Source: Candidatus Geohydrothermomicrobium daggyaiense
Lineage (GTDB): Bacteria; Actinomycetota; Geothermincolia; Fen-727; JACVIW01
Direction: 5' to 3'
Length of the DNA: 22,758 nt
NCBI GenBank assembly: GCA_015711695.1
Contig: JACVIW010000006.1
Location: 1 to 22,758, forward strand
In this document: positions 1-8,578 of the stretch, in pieces
Layout: each line of letters starts with the position of its first letter
Position numbering within the stretch: the first letter of the stretch is position 1
Program-made: the position numbers and the translations under genes
Notes under the pieces: generated by a model
Told to the model about the DNA's origin: nothing
Database searches by the model: none
Seen by the model: only the letters and a program-made list of their open reading frames with translations

Positions 1-12
1 GGAGAGTGAGAC

Positions 13-1338
13 ATGGCGGAAAAAAAAGAAAACACGATATACATAATTGATGTAACGAACAGGGACGGGGTCCAGACCTCGAGACTCCATCTGGCTAAAT
101 TAAATAAGACCATCATAAACATGTATCTAGACAAAATGGGAATATTCCAGAGCGAAGCGGGCTTCCCGACGACCAATCATGAGACGAATTATTTACGCGG
201 CAATCTTGAACTTGTTGAAATAGGGGCGATCAAAAGGATTAGGCTTTCCGGCTGGATAAGGGCGATAGTGGATGACGTGGAGCTTTCACGGGAGATGGTC
301 CCAGAACTCAAACACATTAACATATCCACTTCCACTTCACCGCAGATGATTCAAGGTAAGTGGGGGGGCGATAGAACTTTCAAAGATGTAATCGCCTTGA
401 TGAAGGACGCTTTACAGTGTGCCATAAGTCTTGGTTTCGAGACGGTGGGCGTCAACGCGGAGGATGCCTCCCGAACACCTATGGAGGACCTTATTGAGTT
501 TTTCACTGTCGCCAAAGAAAACGGGGCTTGTCGTGTGAGATACTGCGATACGCTCGGATATGATGATCCCTTCACGATTTACGAGAGAATTCGGACTCTT
601 GCCGAGCACACTAAAATTGATATTGAGCTCCACTGCCACAACGATCTCGGCATGGCGGTTGCCTGTTCTGTGGCGGGGGCAAAAGGAGCCATAGATGGTG
701 GGGTTGATGCCTATATCAACACAACTATCAACGGGATCGGGGAAAGGGCGGGCAACGCAGACCTTGTGTCATGCCTGCTCGCCATTCTGAAATCGAGCGG
801 TATGGAGGGGCGGTACAGACTCGATCCATGTATTGATTTGACCTGGTCCTGGAAGATAGCCAAATATGCTTCATACGCTTTTGGTGTCCCTATACCCATA
901 ACTCAGGTTGGGGTTGGCAGTAACGCTTTTGCTCATGAATCCGGAATCCATGCGGACGGCGCATTGAAAGACCGCAGGAACTATGAACTCTATGATTGCG
1001 AGGAACTCGGGAGAGGTGAACCAGAGATAATTGAAACGGGAAGAATGATAACAACCGGCGCTTATGGAGGGATAAAGGGATTTAGGGATGTTTATAACAG
1101 GTTAGAAATAGAGTTTCATTCAGACGAAGAGGCAAGGGAGATACTCGATCTAGTCAGACTTGCGAATGTAACTACTGGAAAGCCCCTTACAGAAGATGAA
1201 TTGAGGTTTATCGCACAATACCCCGAACAGGCAAGGAAAATACTCACCCTTACCGCTTATCAGGAGCCTGAGATTAAGAAAAAGAGAACCACCGTAACTC
1301 GAAAACTGGGCTTCCCGTACGAACGGGTTCAGGAGTAA
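13..1338 (+). CDS. Homocitrate synthase / Re-citrate synthase family protein
   Basis: This 441-residue enzyme belongs to the DRE-TIM/HMGL-like Claisen condensation family, which joins acetyl-CoA to a 2-oxo acid. The metal/catalytic strand reads DVTNRDGVQT (residues 13-22, with R17 and D18). The second metal motif is HCHNDLG (H207, H209). NGIGERAGNA lies at 240-249 and the lid motif GSNAFAHESGIHADG at 302-316. There is no full LeuA C-terminal regulatory domain, so 2-isopropylmalate synthase is unlikely. From memory, the 'VTNRDGVQTSR' opening is typical of anaerobe proteins annotated as homocitrate synthase, some of which proved to be Re-citrate synthases. That would make it a TCA-entry enzyme, but sequence alone cannot separate the two reactions. 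The ATG at 13 follows GGAGAG at 1-6. The gene appears single, with its own terminator; its promoter lies off the left edge. Confidence 0.85.
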   Translation: MAEKKENTIYIIDVTNRDGVQTSRLHLAKLNKTIINMYLDKMGIFQSEAGFPTTNHETNYLRGNLELVEIGAIKRIRLSGWIRAIVDDVELSREMVPELKHINISTSTSPQMIQGKWGGDRTFKDVIALMKDALQCAISLGFETVGVNAEDASRTPMEDLIEFFTVAKENGACRVRYCDTLGYDDPFTIYERIRTLAEHTKIDIELHCHNDLGMAVACSVAGAKGAIDGGVDAYINTTINGIGERAGNADLVSCLLAILKSSGMEGRYRLDPCIDLTWSWKIAKYASYAFGVPIPITQVGVGSNAFAHESGIHADGALKDRRNYELYDCEELGRGEPEIIETGRMITTGAYGGIKGFRDVYNRLEIEFHSDEEAREILDLVRLANVTTGKPLTEDELRFIAQYPEQARKILTLTAYQEPEIKKKRTTVTRKLGFPYERVQE

Positions 1339-1401
1339 CCTAAAAGTTAAAATCAATTTTTCGTTAAAAGTCAGAATATATGTTTCTATGGTTTCCATAT
1401 C

Positions 1402-1426
1402 GCCGCAGTGAAAACTGTGGCTTTTT
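1402..1426 (+). terminator. Rho-independent terminator after the citrate/homocitrate synthase gene
   Basis: GCCGCAG (1402-1408) pairs with CTGTGGC (1415-1421), with one G-U pair, around the loop TGAAAA. TTTTT follows at 1422-1426. It lies 64 bases after the stop codon and separates this gene from the amidase. Confidence 0.75.
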
Positions 1427-1525
1427 CATTTGGTGTGAGCTTCAATAAAAAATGAATTTACCTTTGCAAGTGGTGTAGACTTAAATCACGGCAATATTTA
1501 TGGGCAACTCGGGGGAATTGTAGTC

Positions 1526-1548
1526 GTGGGGTTTCCTCTGAACCCCGC
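1526..1548 (+). promoter_or_regulatory. Leader hairpin directly before the amidase ribosome-binding site
   Basis: GTGGGGTT (1526-1533) can pair with AACCCCGC (1541-1548), 8 pairs with one wobble, around a 7-base loop. It ends 1-2 bases before the AAAGGAGAAG ribosome-binding site. It has no T-run, so it is more likely a leader structure affecting translation than a terminator. Function is inferred. Confidence 0.3.
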
Positions 1549-1562
1549 AGAAAGGAGAAGCA

Positions 1563-2981
1563 ATGGAGAAAGATGAAGTATGTTGGATGAGCGCGATCGA
1601 ACTTCTTAGCTCCTACAAAAAGAAGGAAATTTCACCGGTTGAGGTTACCGAAGCAGTGCTTTCAAGGCTGGAAGAGGTCAATCCTAAGATAAATGCAGTG
1701 GTAACGCTGACTGCGGATCTTGCGCTCCAACAGGCAAAGGAGGCTGAAAAGAAGTGGATGAGCGGTTCGCCGGGCGCGCTTTGTGGGGTTCCGGTGACGA
1801 TAAAAGACCTGATAGTGACAAAGGGGATCAGAACTACCTGTGGTTCACGGCTCTTCGAAAATTATATCCCGGATGAGGATGCCGTGCTGGTGGAAAGGCT
1901 TAAGTACGCGGGCGCGGTTTTTCTTGGGAAGACGAATGTTCCAGAGTTCGGACTTGTTGCCGTGACGGATAACCTACTGTTTGGGCCATCAAAAAATCCC
2001 TGGGATCTGAAAAAGACAACCGGAGGTTCGAGCGGCGGAGCGGCGGCAGCTGTTGCCTCTGGCATCGGGCCCGTCGCAGTGGGCAACGATGGGGGCGGGT
2101 CGATAAGGATTCCTTCCAGTCTGTGCGGGGTTTTTGGACTCAAGCCCCAGTTTGGCAGGATTCCAAGTTATCCCCATGTCGTTCATGGTTGGGAGACCAT
2201 GAACCATGAAGGTCCCATAACAAGGACAGTCTCGGACGCGGCGTTAATGCTCGACGTAATGGCAGGTCCGGATGACAGAGACAGATTATCTTTGCCAGCA
2301 AGCGGAATTAATTACCTTGAATCCCTTGAAGAACCGCTTGGAAAGCTAAAGATTGCGTTCACGACCGATCTCGCCGTGCAGGCCGTAGACAGTGAGGTAG
2401 CAAGGATCACTGCTGATGCGGCGAGGGTTTTTGAGGAATCTGGCTGCGAGGTCATCGAAGATGATCCTGGCATACCGGACATGTCTCAGGATCTTACAAT
2501 AATGGTTATTGTGGACACGTTTGCGGCTCATGAGCATCACATCGAACAGGCTAAAGAACTCATGTACCCGCTTTATAAACCTTTCCTGGAGCTTGCCTCG
2601 ATTTATTCAGGAGTGGATAGAATAAGGGTGGAGTATCACCGGAAGGATATGTGGAAAATAATGAGAAAATTTTTCGAGAAATATGATCTCCTGCTTACGC
2701 CTTCCACTGCGTGCCCTGCTTTTGATTTCAAGGAAGGTGGGATGCTTGGACCTGATACTATCGATGGCAAGGAAGCGAATCCAGCCTCCTGGGTTGGCTT
2801 CACTTTCCCGTTCAATTTTACAGGTCAACCAGCGGCTTCAGTTCCGTGTGGTTTTACTGAATCTGGACTGCCCGTTGGACTGCAGATTGTGGGACGGAGA
2901 TTCGATGAGATTACGGTTCTTCGAGCCGCCCTCGCTTTCGAAAAAGCAAGACCTTGGGCTGATGTTAGACCGGATTTATGA
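1563..2981 (+). CDS. Amidase-signature family hydrolase
   Basis: A 472-residue amidase-signature (AS) enzyme, the usual size for this family of Ser-cisSer-Lys amide hydrolases. The catalytic triad is visible: K81 in PVTIKD, S156 in TGGSSGGA, and nucleophile S180 in GGGSIRIPSS. The K-S-S spacing (75 and 24 residues) fits GatA-type enzymes. The C-terminus has the usual GQPAASVPCGF...GLPVGLQIVGRRFDE block (about 420-455). The substrate is unknown. It is not next to gatC or gatB, so a role as glutamyl-tRNA amidotransferase subunit is unlikely, and a stand-alone amide or hydrazide hydrolase is more plausible. No signal peptide is seen, so it should be cytoplasmic. ATG at 1563 is supported by AAAGGAGAAG just upstream. 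It appears monocistronic: a terminator precedes it and 201 bases without a gene follow. Confidence 0.9.
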   Translation: MEKDEVCWMSAIELLSSYKKKEISPVEVTEAVLSRLEEVNPKINAVVTLTADLALQQAKEAEKKWMSGSPGALCGVPVTIKDLIVTKGIRTTCGSRLFENYIPDEDAVLVERLKYAGAVFLGKTNVPEFGLVAVTDNLLFGPSKNPWDLKKTTGGSSGGAAAAVASGIGPVAVGNDGGGSIRIPSSLCGVFGLKPQFGRIPSYPHVVHGWETMNHEGPITRTVSDAALMLDVMAGPDDRDRLSLPASGINYLESLEEPLGKLKIAFTTDLAVQAVDSEVARITADAARVFEESGCEVIEDDPGIPDMSQDLTIMVIVDTFAAHEHHIEQAKELMYPLYKPFLELASIYSGVDRIRVEYHRKDMWKIMRKFFEKYDLLLTPSTACPAFDFKEGGMLGPDTIDGKEANPASWVGFTFPFNFTGQPAASVPCGFTESGLPVGLQIVGRRFDEITVLRAALAFEKARPWADVRPDL

Positions 2982-3182
2982 ACGGTAGCGATTTTTTCCG
3001 GTACCCAGTTCTGGGGTATGGTAGATGAGGATTTGCTTTATGCGTGTCCGTGAAGGTTGTTTTACGTGCGCTTCAGGAGTGCAGGCCTAAGTCGGAAAAG
3101 ACATGCTGGTTTGGTGCGCCTTGTGCCTTATACTGGTTTTCAGGGGATAAAAGACGATCACTGCGGGACTCTGGTGGTTTGA

Positions 3183-4610
3183 TTGAAGGTATATAAAATA
3201 GCGTATCTAGGGGAAGATAAAGATGTAATCCTTGCGCTGGAGCGGGAACTAAAGGGAGCAAATTTTAAACTCGTTGCCGCTCCGGGAGATTATAACGGCA
3301 TCAGGAAAGTTGCCGGGTTAAATCCCGACCTTATTCTGTGGGACCTTGACAATGACCCTGAGCCCGAATCGTTCTCGCTTGAGAGATTTCGAAGGGCGGA
3401 CATGAAGGGCCAACCTGTAATTTGCGTGGCGAGAAGAGGAAGCGTTAAAAGCGCTGTGCGGTGCATTTCTTCAGGCGCAACTGACATAATTTTTAAACCC
3501 ATACAGGAGCCGTTCATTCCAAGGGCGGCTGTTGCTTTGAACATCGGCGAGCTTCAAAAAAGGCTCAACTGGTCAAGCAGTGTCATCGATGACACAAACA
3601 ACCAGATTAAGAGAATACTTGCCAACCTCAAGGATCCCGCCTACATTGTCAGTCCGGAATTCCACATACTCTATATGAATCGCGCCGCAGAGGAGATTTT
3701 TGGAGAGGGGCTGAGAGGCGGTGCATGTTATACCGTTTTCTATGATCGCTCGGAGCCCTGCGAGGTTTGTTTGAAAAGTAAAGGGCCAGCGAGATGGCGC
3801 GCGGTTTTGAAGAATGGCAAGACTTACAGGTTTGTCTCCGCGCTTGTTACCAACTCCTCAGGTGAGCCGGAAAAAATTGCAATTGGAATTGATATTACTC
3901 CGGATCAGGAAGTGAAGAAAATACACAAAACTTTTATCAGCAATGTAAGCCATGATTTAAGGACTCCAATATCCACAATCGACCAGTATGCGAGCATACT
4001 ACTCGATGGGCTCACCGGAGAACTCAACGAGGAGCAGAAAAAATGTGTTGAGGTTATCAGGAGAAGCAACTTCAGGCTTTTCAACCTTGTTGAAAATTTG
4101 ATAGATGCCAACAGGATACTTTCGGGAGATTTCAAGCTTCGGATGGAGATTACAAGCGTTCGCGAAGTGATGGATCTGGTGCTGGATAAATTAAAAGCGC
4201 AGGCAGAAGACAAAGGGCTTAAGTTCGAGGTTGAAGTGCCTGATGAACTTCCCCGAATCTATGTTGATAAGGCGAGAATTGCCCAGGCAATAGCCAATAT
4301 TACGGGCAACGCGATTAAGTTTACTGATGAAGGCAGAGTCCAGGTTAGGGCGGGCTATATGCCAAGGGATGAAGGAAGGATAATAGTTTCTGTTGAGGAT
4401 ACTGGTATTGGCATACCGAGAGAAGACCTTGGAAAAGTTTTCGATCTTTTCTACAGGGTCGAAGGAGATAGGGTTTATGTTGAAGAGGGCGCAGGGCTGG
4501 GACTCAGTATCTCAAGGGAAATCATTCGCGCGCACGGTGGCACCCTCTGGGCAGAGAGCGTTGAAGGTGTGGGAAGCGCTTTCCACATGACGCTTCCAGT
4601 GTACGGATAG
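3183..4610 (+). CDS. Sensor histidine kinase with N-terminal receiver-like and PAS domains
   Basis: A 475-residue cytoplasmic histidine kinase with no membrane segment. Residues 1-120 resemble a receiver: E11/D12 acidic pair, D54 at the phospho-acceptor place, K105 in IIFKP, but Ala83 where Thr/Ser is expected. Residues about 143-240 are a PAS domain with a cysteine set, C182...C193-EV-C196. HisKA follows with VSHDLRTPI (phospho-acceptor H257), then HATPase_c with N-box NITGNAIKF (372-380), DTGIGIP (406-412) and GAGLGLS (436-442). It ends with the usual HGGTLWAES. The start is TTG at 3183, with GGTGG a few bases upstream; no ATG fits better. The response regulator starts 187 bases downstream and is the likely partner. 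The PAS cysteines could hold a redox or metal cofactor, but that is inference. Confidence 0.88.
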   Translation: MKVYKIAYLGEDKDVILALERELKGANFKLVAAPGDYNGIRKVAGLNPDLILWDLDNDPEPESFSLERFRRADMKGQPVICVARRGSVKSAVRCISSGATDIIFKPIQEPFIPRAAVALNIGELQKRLNWSSSVIDDTNNQIKRILANLKDPAYIVSPEFHILYMNRAAEEIFGEGLRGGACYTVFYDRSEPCEVCLKSKGPARWRAVLKNGKTYRFVSALVTNSSGEPEKIAIGIDITPDQEVKKIHKTFISNVSHDLRTPISTIDQYASILLDGLTGELNEEQKKCVEVIRRSNFRLFNLVENLIDANRILSGDFKLRMEITSVREVMDLVLDKLKAQAEDKGLKFEVEVPDELPRIYVDKARIAQAIANITGNAIKFTDEGRVQVRAGYMPRDEGRIIVSVEDTGIGIPREDLGKVFDLFYRVEGDRVYVEEGAGLGLSISREIIRAHGGTLWAESVEGVGSAFHMTLPVYG

Positions 4611-4755
4611 AAAGATACTGTTTGACCTTGTTACCTTGACGAAACGAATGCGGGGAGGCGGCGAAAATCTCATTACTCGGTTTAGGTTGGAAATTTTTAA
4701 TTTTGAAAAAGAGGGAATGTTTTTAGCGTTGGGGCTGGACGGCAGTTTGAAGTAC

Positions 4756-4771
4756 ATCCCCGTTCGGGGAT
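4756..4771 (+). promoter_or_regulatory. GC-rich hairpin in the leader of the response regulator gene
   Basis: ATCCCC-GTTC-GGGGAT is a perfect short stem-loop 13 bases before the GGAGG ribosome-binding site of the response regulator. It has no T-run. It may be a processing site, an attenuation structure between kinase and regulator, or an operator half-site pair. Only the pairing is seen. Confidence 0.3.
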
Positions 4772-4796
4772 ATCTTGTGTGGACGGAGGGGTGAGA

Positions 4797-5195
4797 TTGG
4801 TAGATACGCCGGAGGCATCGGGCAAAAAAAGGATACTTATTGCCGATGACGACAAAGACCTTGTTTATGCTCTTTCTTTAAGGCTCGGCGCTGCGGGTTT
4901 TGATGTGATTTGCGCTAATGATGGTGAAGAGGCGCTCAAAAAAGCTGTCAGGGAAAAGCCCGATCTCATAATCGTTGATATAAGAATGCCTGCTGGCGGA
5001 GGCTTTAGTGTGATTGACCATCTCAAGCACGGGCTGACCACACGAGACATTCCCATTATTGTTTTAACTGCTTTCGACGAGGAGGATTTAAAGGAAAGGG
5101 CGAGGGTTCTGGGCGCGAAATTCTGTTTCAGGAAACCTTTTAACGATAGAGAGTTTATGGACGCGATAAAATCTGCAATCACCAGGGCTCCCTGA
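4797..5195 (+). CDS. Single-domain response regulator (CheY-like receiver)
   Basis: A 132-residue stand-alone receiver domain with no output domain. With TTG at 4797 as start, the acidic triad is D17/D18/D19 (IADDD), the phospho-acceptor is D61 in IIVDIRMP, the switch Thr is T91 in VLTAF, and K113 is in FRKPF. All key residues are present, so it should be phosphorylatable. The TTG start is chosen because GGAGGGG (4785-4791) sits 7 bases before it; an in-frame GTG at 4779 would place that site inside the gene. It follows the histidine kinase on the same strand and is its probable target, acting by protein-protein contact rather than DNA binding. The next gene converges on it. Confidence 0.88.
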   Translation: MVDTPEASGKKRILIADDDKDLVYALSLRLGAAGFDVICANDGEEALKKAVREKPDLIIVDIRMPAGGGFSVIDHLKHGLTTRDIPIIVLTAFDEEDLKERARVLGAKFCFRKPFNDREFMDAIKSAITRAP

Positions 5196-5266
5196 ATCAG
5201 GAGAATACAGCTGAGAATTTGCGTTCATCACGGTGTCTGATCTGTGTCCCGGGAATTAAGGTTTCT

Positions 5267-6196
5267 TCATGGCACGTTTTCAATGGCTGATTCGGAGACA
5301 TTCTTTTCCCGCGGGCATGATGGAACTTCTATTTCTTCTGACCTCCTCGAAAGGATGATGGTTCCCACAAGGATTAATAAGAATCCAAGAATTCTTATTG
5401 CAGCAAGTATCAGGTTTTTGGGGAGTTTTTCATAGAGGATGATCATCCCAAGTAATATCGGAACAAGCTGGGCTATTCCTGCCTGGATGGGCACCACTAT
5501 TACGGCGAGACCCCGCTGAAGCGCTGCCTGCCAGATGATAAAAGCGGGGATGCATACTCCAGCCCATCCGAGCACATAAGGGTTGAAAATGTAACCTTTT
5601 GAGAAGTTATACAGCAGGATACGGGCAAAAATAGCGGTCATACCATAAAGTAAACCTACAGAGATTCCAAGCCCAATGGATTCTTTGCTTTGTCCACCTG
5701 ATCGCATGATGAGAGGGAAAAGGATGGCAAGTCCTACTATTCCAGCACCCACAAGCCACACGGCCCACGGATTAAACTTAAGTGCGTTTTCCTTCCCATT
5801 GCCGGAAACCTTCTCGGCGAGGCTAACTCCTATAAGAATTACTCCGGTGATATTTATTCCGATTGCAAGCAGGTCAATTTTTCTTGGCTTTTCGCCAAGG
5901 TTCTTAATGGCAAGGTAAGCGAGGAATGCGATTCCGGAAGCCACGATGGGTGTAACGATTGAAACCTCGATGAAAACAAGGGAAACGCTGTAGAGAACAG
6001 AAGATATTAGCATCACCGCTAAAGAGACCAGCCAGGTTCTGCTTCTCAAGAAAGCCCTGATAATCCCGAAAACTTCTTTCGATATCTTGAAAGTGACTCG
6101 CGGGAGCTTGTCCACTGCGACTTTCTGGAGGTATGCGGTATAGTTAAAACCTAATGACGCGGCAACCGCGCAGATAACCGCAAGTACTGTAATCAT
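5267..6196 (-). CDS. EamA/DMT-superfamily membrane transporter (paralogue 1)
   Basis: A 309-residue integral membrane protein of the drug/metabolite transporter type. About nine hydrophobic segments are visible (roughly 2-22, 54-76, 79-98, 109-127, 143-163, 173-196, 208-226, 231-257, 262-283). It has an internal repeat feel and a polar C-terminal tail ending SESAIENVP. KNLGEKPRKID (98-108) and GVILIGVSLAE (118-128) are shared nearly unchanged with the next gene (6348-7262), so the two are tandem paralogues. The substrate is unknown: members of this superfamily move amino acids, nucleotides, sugars or cations. ATG at 6196 follows an AAAGGA site on the minus strand. It may have its own promoter (6247-6288). 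It converges with the response regulator gene. Confidence 0.8.
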   Translation of the reverse strand: MITVLAVICAVAASLGFNYTAYLQKVAVDKLPRVTFKISKEVFGIIRAFLRSRTWLVSLAVMLISSVLYSVSLVFIEVSIVTPIVASGIAFLAYLAIKNLGEKPRKIDLLAIGINITGVILIGVSLAEKVSGNGKENALKFNPWAVWLVGAGIVGLAILFPLIMRSGGQSKESIGLGISVGLLYGMTAIFARILLYNFSKGYIFNPYVLGWAGVCIPAFIIWQAALQRGLAVIVVPIQAGIAQLVPILLGMIILYEKLPKNLILAAIRILGFLLILVGTIILSRRSEEIEVPSCPREKNVSESAIENVP

Positions 6197-6246
6197 CTGC
6201 CCATATCCTTTCTTTTCGAGATCGCTCGAAACGTATCGATTTTCAA

Positions 6247-6288
6247 GTAAGCGATATTATCATAGCGAAAAGTGAGCGGTTACCGCTC
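6247..6288 (-). promoter_or_regulatory. Candidate extended -10 promoter and palindromic operator for transporter 1
   Basis: On the minus strand TGaTAATAT (plus 6254-6262) forms an extended -10, about 50 bases before the ATG at 6196. Just upstream, in the -35 zone, lies the perfect 15-base palindrome GAGCGGTTACCGCTC (6274-6288), a possible repressor or activator site. On the minus strand the palindrome is followed by ACTTTTC, so it could instead act as a weak terminator for the upstream transporter gene. No good -35 hexamer is visible. Confidence 0.35.
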
Positions 6289-6347
6289 GTTGGAGCAAGC
6301 TACAGAATAATAGCAAAGGCAATTCCTGCTCACTGCAATTTTTTTAT

Positions 6348-7262
6348 TCACTCTGAAATTGTTTGAGCTTTTTTTATGATAGTGTTCTTTACCGGTAACT
6401 GGGCTCTTCTCGACAGGATTATTGTTCCGGAGATTATCAACAGAAACGCGATAATTCTCGCAGCAAGGAGCAAAGTGTTTGCTGGTGGTTTTTCTCCCAA
6501 AGCTGTCATTCCAACGAAGATTGGCACGAGTTGTGTCAGAGACGCGAATATGGGCGCGACAACAACAGCCATTCCTCTTTGAAAAGCCGCTTGAACAGTC
6601 ATAAGCGCGGGCAGGAAAGTGAAAAGCCAGCCAAGTAAAAATATACTAGAAAAAATGACGAGAAAACCCCTTGCGTCCCACTGGTGTTTCCAGTCCAGCA
6701 ACATGAGCCTTGCGAATACTGTGCCAGTTCCGTAAAGGAGGCCAACGCAAATACCGAGCAATGCTCCCTGTGTATCTCCGGATGTTCTACCGGAAAACAG
6801 ACCGAAAAAGATGGCGACTGTAACTATTGCAGCCACCGTGATCCACAGCACAGACGGGTTATGTTTTGTTTCTTCGGGGAGTCCTTCCGCAAGACTGACG
6901 CCTATAAGTACGACACCGCAAATGTTGAAGGAGATTGCCATATAATCGATCTTCCTCGGTGTTTCACCGAGGTTCTTTATCGCGAGGTAGGCAAGGATAA
7001 CTATTCCTGAACTAACTATTGGTTGAACAACAGATATCGGGGCAAGTGATACGGCGGTAAAATAAAACGCTCCACCTAGAAGACCAAATAAGGCGAACAA
7101 CCAAATTAAACGGTTAGAAAGAAAAGCCCTGAAAATTCCCTTCTCCCGCTTCTTAAGACCCACCTTTGGCAGTTCCAGAACGGCTTTCTTGTTCGTATAC
7201 ATCGAGAGGTTGAAGAAAAGCGCGGCAGCGATCGCAAGTAAAACCGCAACAAATGTCCTCAT
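6348..7262 (-). CDS. EamA/DMT-superfamily membrane transporter (paralogue 2)
   Basis: A 304-residue polytopic membrane protein with about nine to ten hydrophobic segments, a tandem paralogue of 5267-6196. Shared landmarks are AYLAIKNLGE.PRKID (91-106), GVVLIGVSLAEG (117-128), GLLYG (174-178), AFQRGMAVVVAPI (226-238) and the final TIILSRR (280-286). The ATG at 7262 is preferred over an in-frame GTG at 7271. The ribosome-binding AGAAGG lies only 2 bases before the GTG but 11 before the ATG, and with the ATG start the N-termini align residue for residue (MRTFVAV against MITVLAV). It lies 103 bases downstream of the DUF362 gene on the same strand, so it may be cotranscribed. The substrate is unknown; the pair might form a heteromer, which is inference. 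Confidence 0.8.
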   Translation of the reverse strand: MRTFVAVLLAIAAALFFNLSMYTNKKAVLELPKVGLKKREKGIFRAFLSNRLIWLFALFGLLGGAFYFTAVSLAPISVVQPIVSSGIVILAYLAIKNLGETPRKIDYMAISFNICGVVLIGVSLAEGLPEETKHNPSVLWITVAAIVTVAIFFGLFSGRTSGDTQGALLGICVGLLYGTGTVFARLMLLDWKHQWDARGFLVIFSSIFLLGWLFTFLPALMTVQAAFQRGMAVVVAPIFASLTQLVPIFVGMTALGEKPPANTLLLAARIIAFLLIISGTIILSRRAQLPVKNTIIKKAQTISE

Positions 7263-7365
7263 ATCACTCACAGCCTTCTTTCATTCGAAACTTTAACGGC
7301 TTCCGTCGTATTCCTGCGCTAACGACATACTTAACGAAAAAAGGGCTACACTTTCTTCTTTAGAG

Positions 7366-8475
7366 TTAATCACCCACGTTTATGATCTTATATTCGGAAG
7401 AGCCAAGTCCTATTTTTTCCGCGTAGTCTATCTGAACACGCCAGTCAATTTGAAATGTGTTGCGAATTATGTCTGTTTCTTCCGCCGGGCCTTCCGGGTC
7501 ATTTGGCGAGGATTGAGAAACTGCTTTGTTGACAAGATCTACCGATGCCGCGTCAATCGCCACAGGGTCTTTTGAAGCGAGAAAACCAATATCGGGTGCC
7601 ATGGGTGCTGCGGTGTAATTCCAGCAATCGCAGGTAGGTGTTATGTTTATGAGAAAGTTCAAAAAGCCCGCTTTGCCTTTTTTGTTTTTAAGGACGCCGT
7701 AAGTTATCTCAGCGAGTTTTTCCTGGGCCTCTTTCGGATTTCCCACCCAAAACACCTTCATTGCTTTCGCGGGGCAGATCCCGATGCACTCACCACAACC
7801 GTAACATATCTCTTTATCGACTACGATTTTTCCATTTTCCACGCTTATAGCGCCGGTAGGGCAGTTCTCAAGGCAACTCATGCACAGGTCGCACTTCTCT
7901 TCCATGACTCGCGGTCTCACAGCATCGTGTACCGCAAGCTTCATTCTTCTGCCGGCGGCACCCATTCCGAGATTCTTGATTGTTGCTCCGAACCCAGTCA
8001 GTCCGTGACCGGTGAAATGCGAGATTACAACAAGGCTGTTCGCGTCATGAATTGCGCCCGCGACTTCAACGCTTTCGAAGTACTTGAGACCGACTGGCAC
8101 TTTGATTACATCGGTTCCTCTTAGTCCGTCCGCAATCAAAACTGGAGCAAGTGTGGAACTAAGCCCAAAACCGTGTTCTTCAGCAACTATCAAATGGTCC
8201 CTCGCGTTGTATCTTGAACTCAGGTAGAGGCAGCCGGTGTCTGTGAGGAAGGGCTTGCCGCCGCATTTGTTTATTTCACCAACAACTGTGCGCACATAAG
8301 GGATCGGGACATAAGAAGTGTTGCCTCTTTCACCGAAGTGTATCTTGACCGCGACAAGGTCATTTTCCCCTATAATCTCGCGGAAACCAGCAGCGTCAAA
8401 AAGCATTCGTATTTTATCTAAAGGCCCCTGTTTCAAGCGCCCCCCGGCCTTTGCGAAATATACCTCTGAAGCCAT
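7366..8475 (-). CDS. DUF362 domain protein with two [4Fe-4S] ferredoxin motifs
   Basis: A 369-residue DUF362 protein, a family often found in anaerobes and linked to iron-sulfur electron transfer. The DUF362 core flanks an inserted bacterial ferredoxin domain. The first cluster motif is C195-C198-C201-C205-P (CDLCMSCLENCP), the second C224-C227-C230-C234-P (CYGCGECIGICP). A further CDC motif (C282, C284) could add a ligand or redox pair. No signal peptide is seen, so it is likely cytoplasmic. The reading frame stays open to 8685, but the ATG at 8475 is chosen. GGGGGTGG lies just before it, family homology begins at ASEVYFAKAG, and the longer form would overlap the divergent gene and its promoter. 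A TATAAT promoter sits about 30 bases upstream. Confidence 0.85.
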   Translation of the reverse strand: MASEVYFAKAGGRLKQGPLDKIRMLFDAAGFREIIGENDLVAVKIHFGERGNTSYVPIPYVRTVVGEINKCGGKPFLTDTGCLYLSSRYNARDHLIVAEEHGFGLSSTLAPVLIADGLRGTDVIKVPVGLKYFESVEVAGAIHDANSLVVISHFTGHGLTGFGATIKNLGMGAAGRRMKLAVHDAVRPRVMEEKCDLCMSCLENCPTGAISVENGKIVVDKEICYGCGECIGICPAKAMKVFWVGNPKEAQEKLAEITYGVLKNKKGKAGFLNFLINITPTCDCWNYTAAPMAPDIGFLASKDPVAIDAASVDLVNKAVSQSSPNDPEGPAEETDIIRNTFQIDWRVQIDYAEKIGLGSSEYKIINVGD

Positions 8476-8502
8476 AGAACCACCCCCGGAAATACAAGGT
8501 GA

Positions 8503-8530
8503 ATTATACAGCACCAGTTTTCCTTGGAAA
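8503..8530 (-). promoter_or_regulatory. Promoter of the DUF362 gene (minus strand)
   Basis: On the minus strand TTTCCA (plus 8525-8530) and TATAAT (plus 8503-8508) are spaced 16 bases apart. This resembles a sigma-70-type promoter with perfect -10 and 4/6 -35. Transcription would start near 8496, leaving a leader of about 20 bases that holds the GGGTGG ribosome-binding site. Confidence 0.55.
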
Positions 8531-8578
8531 ATTTCACATAGAGGCGTTTTCGAAAGAATCCGCCGGGTGCGATACCGG

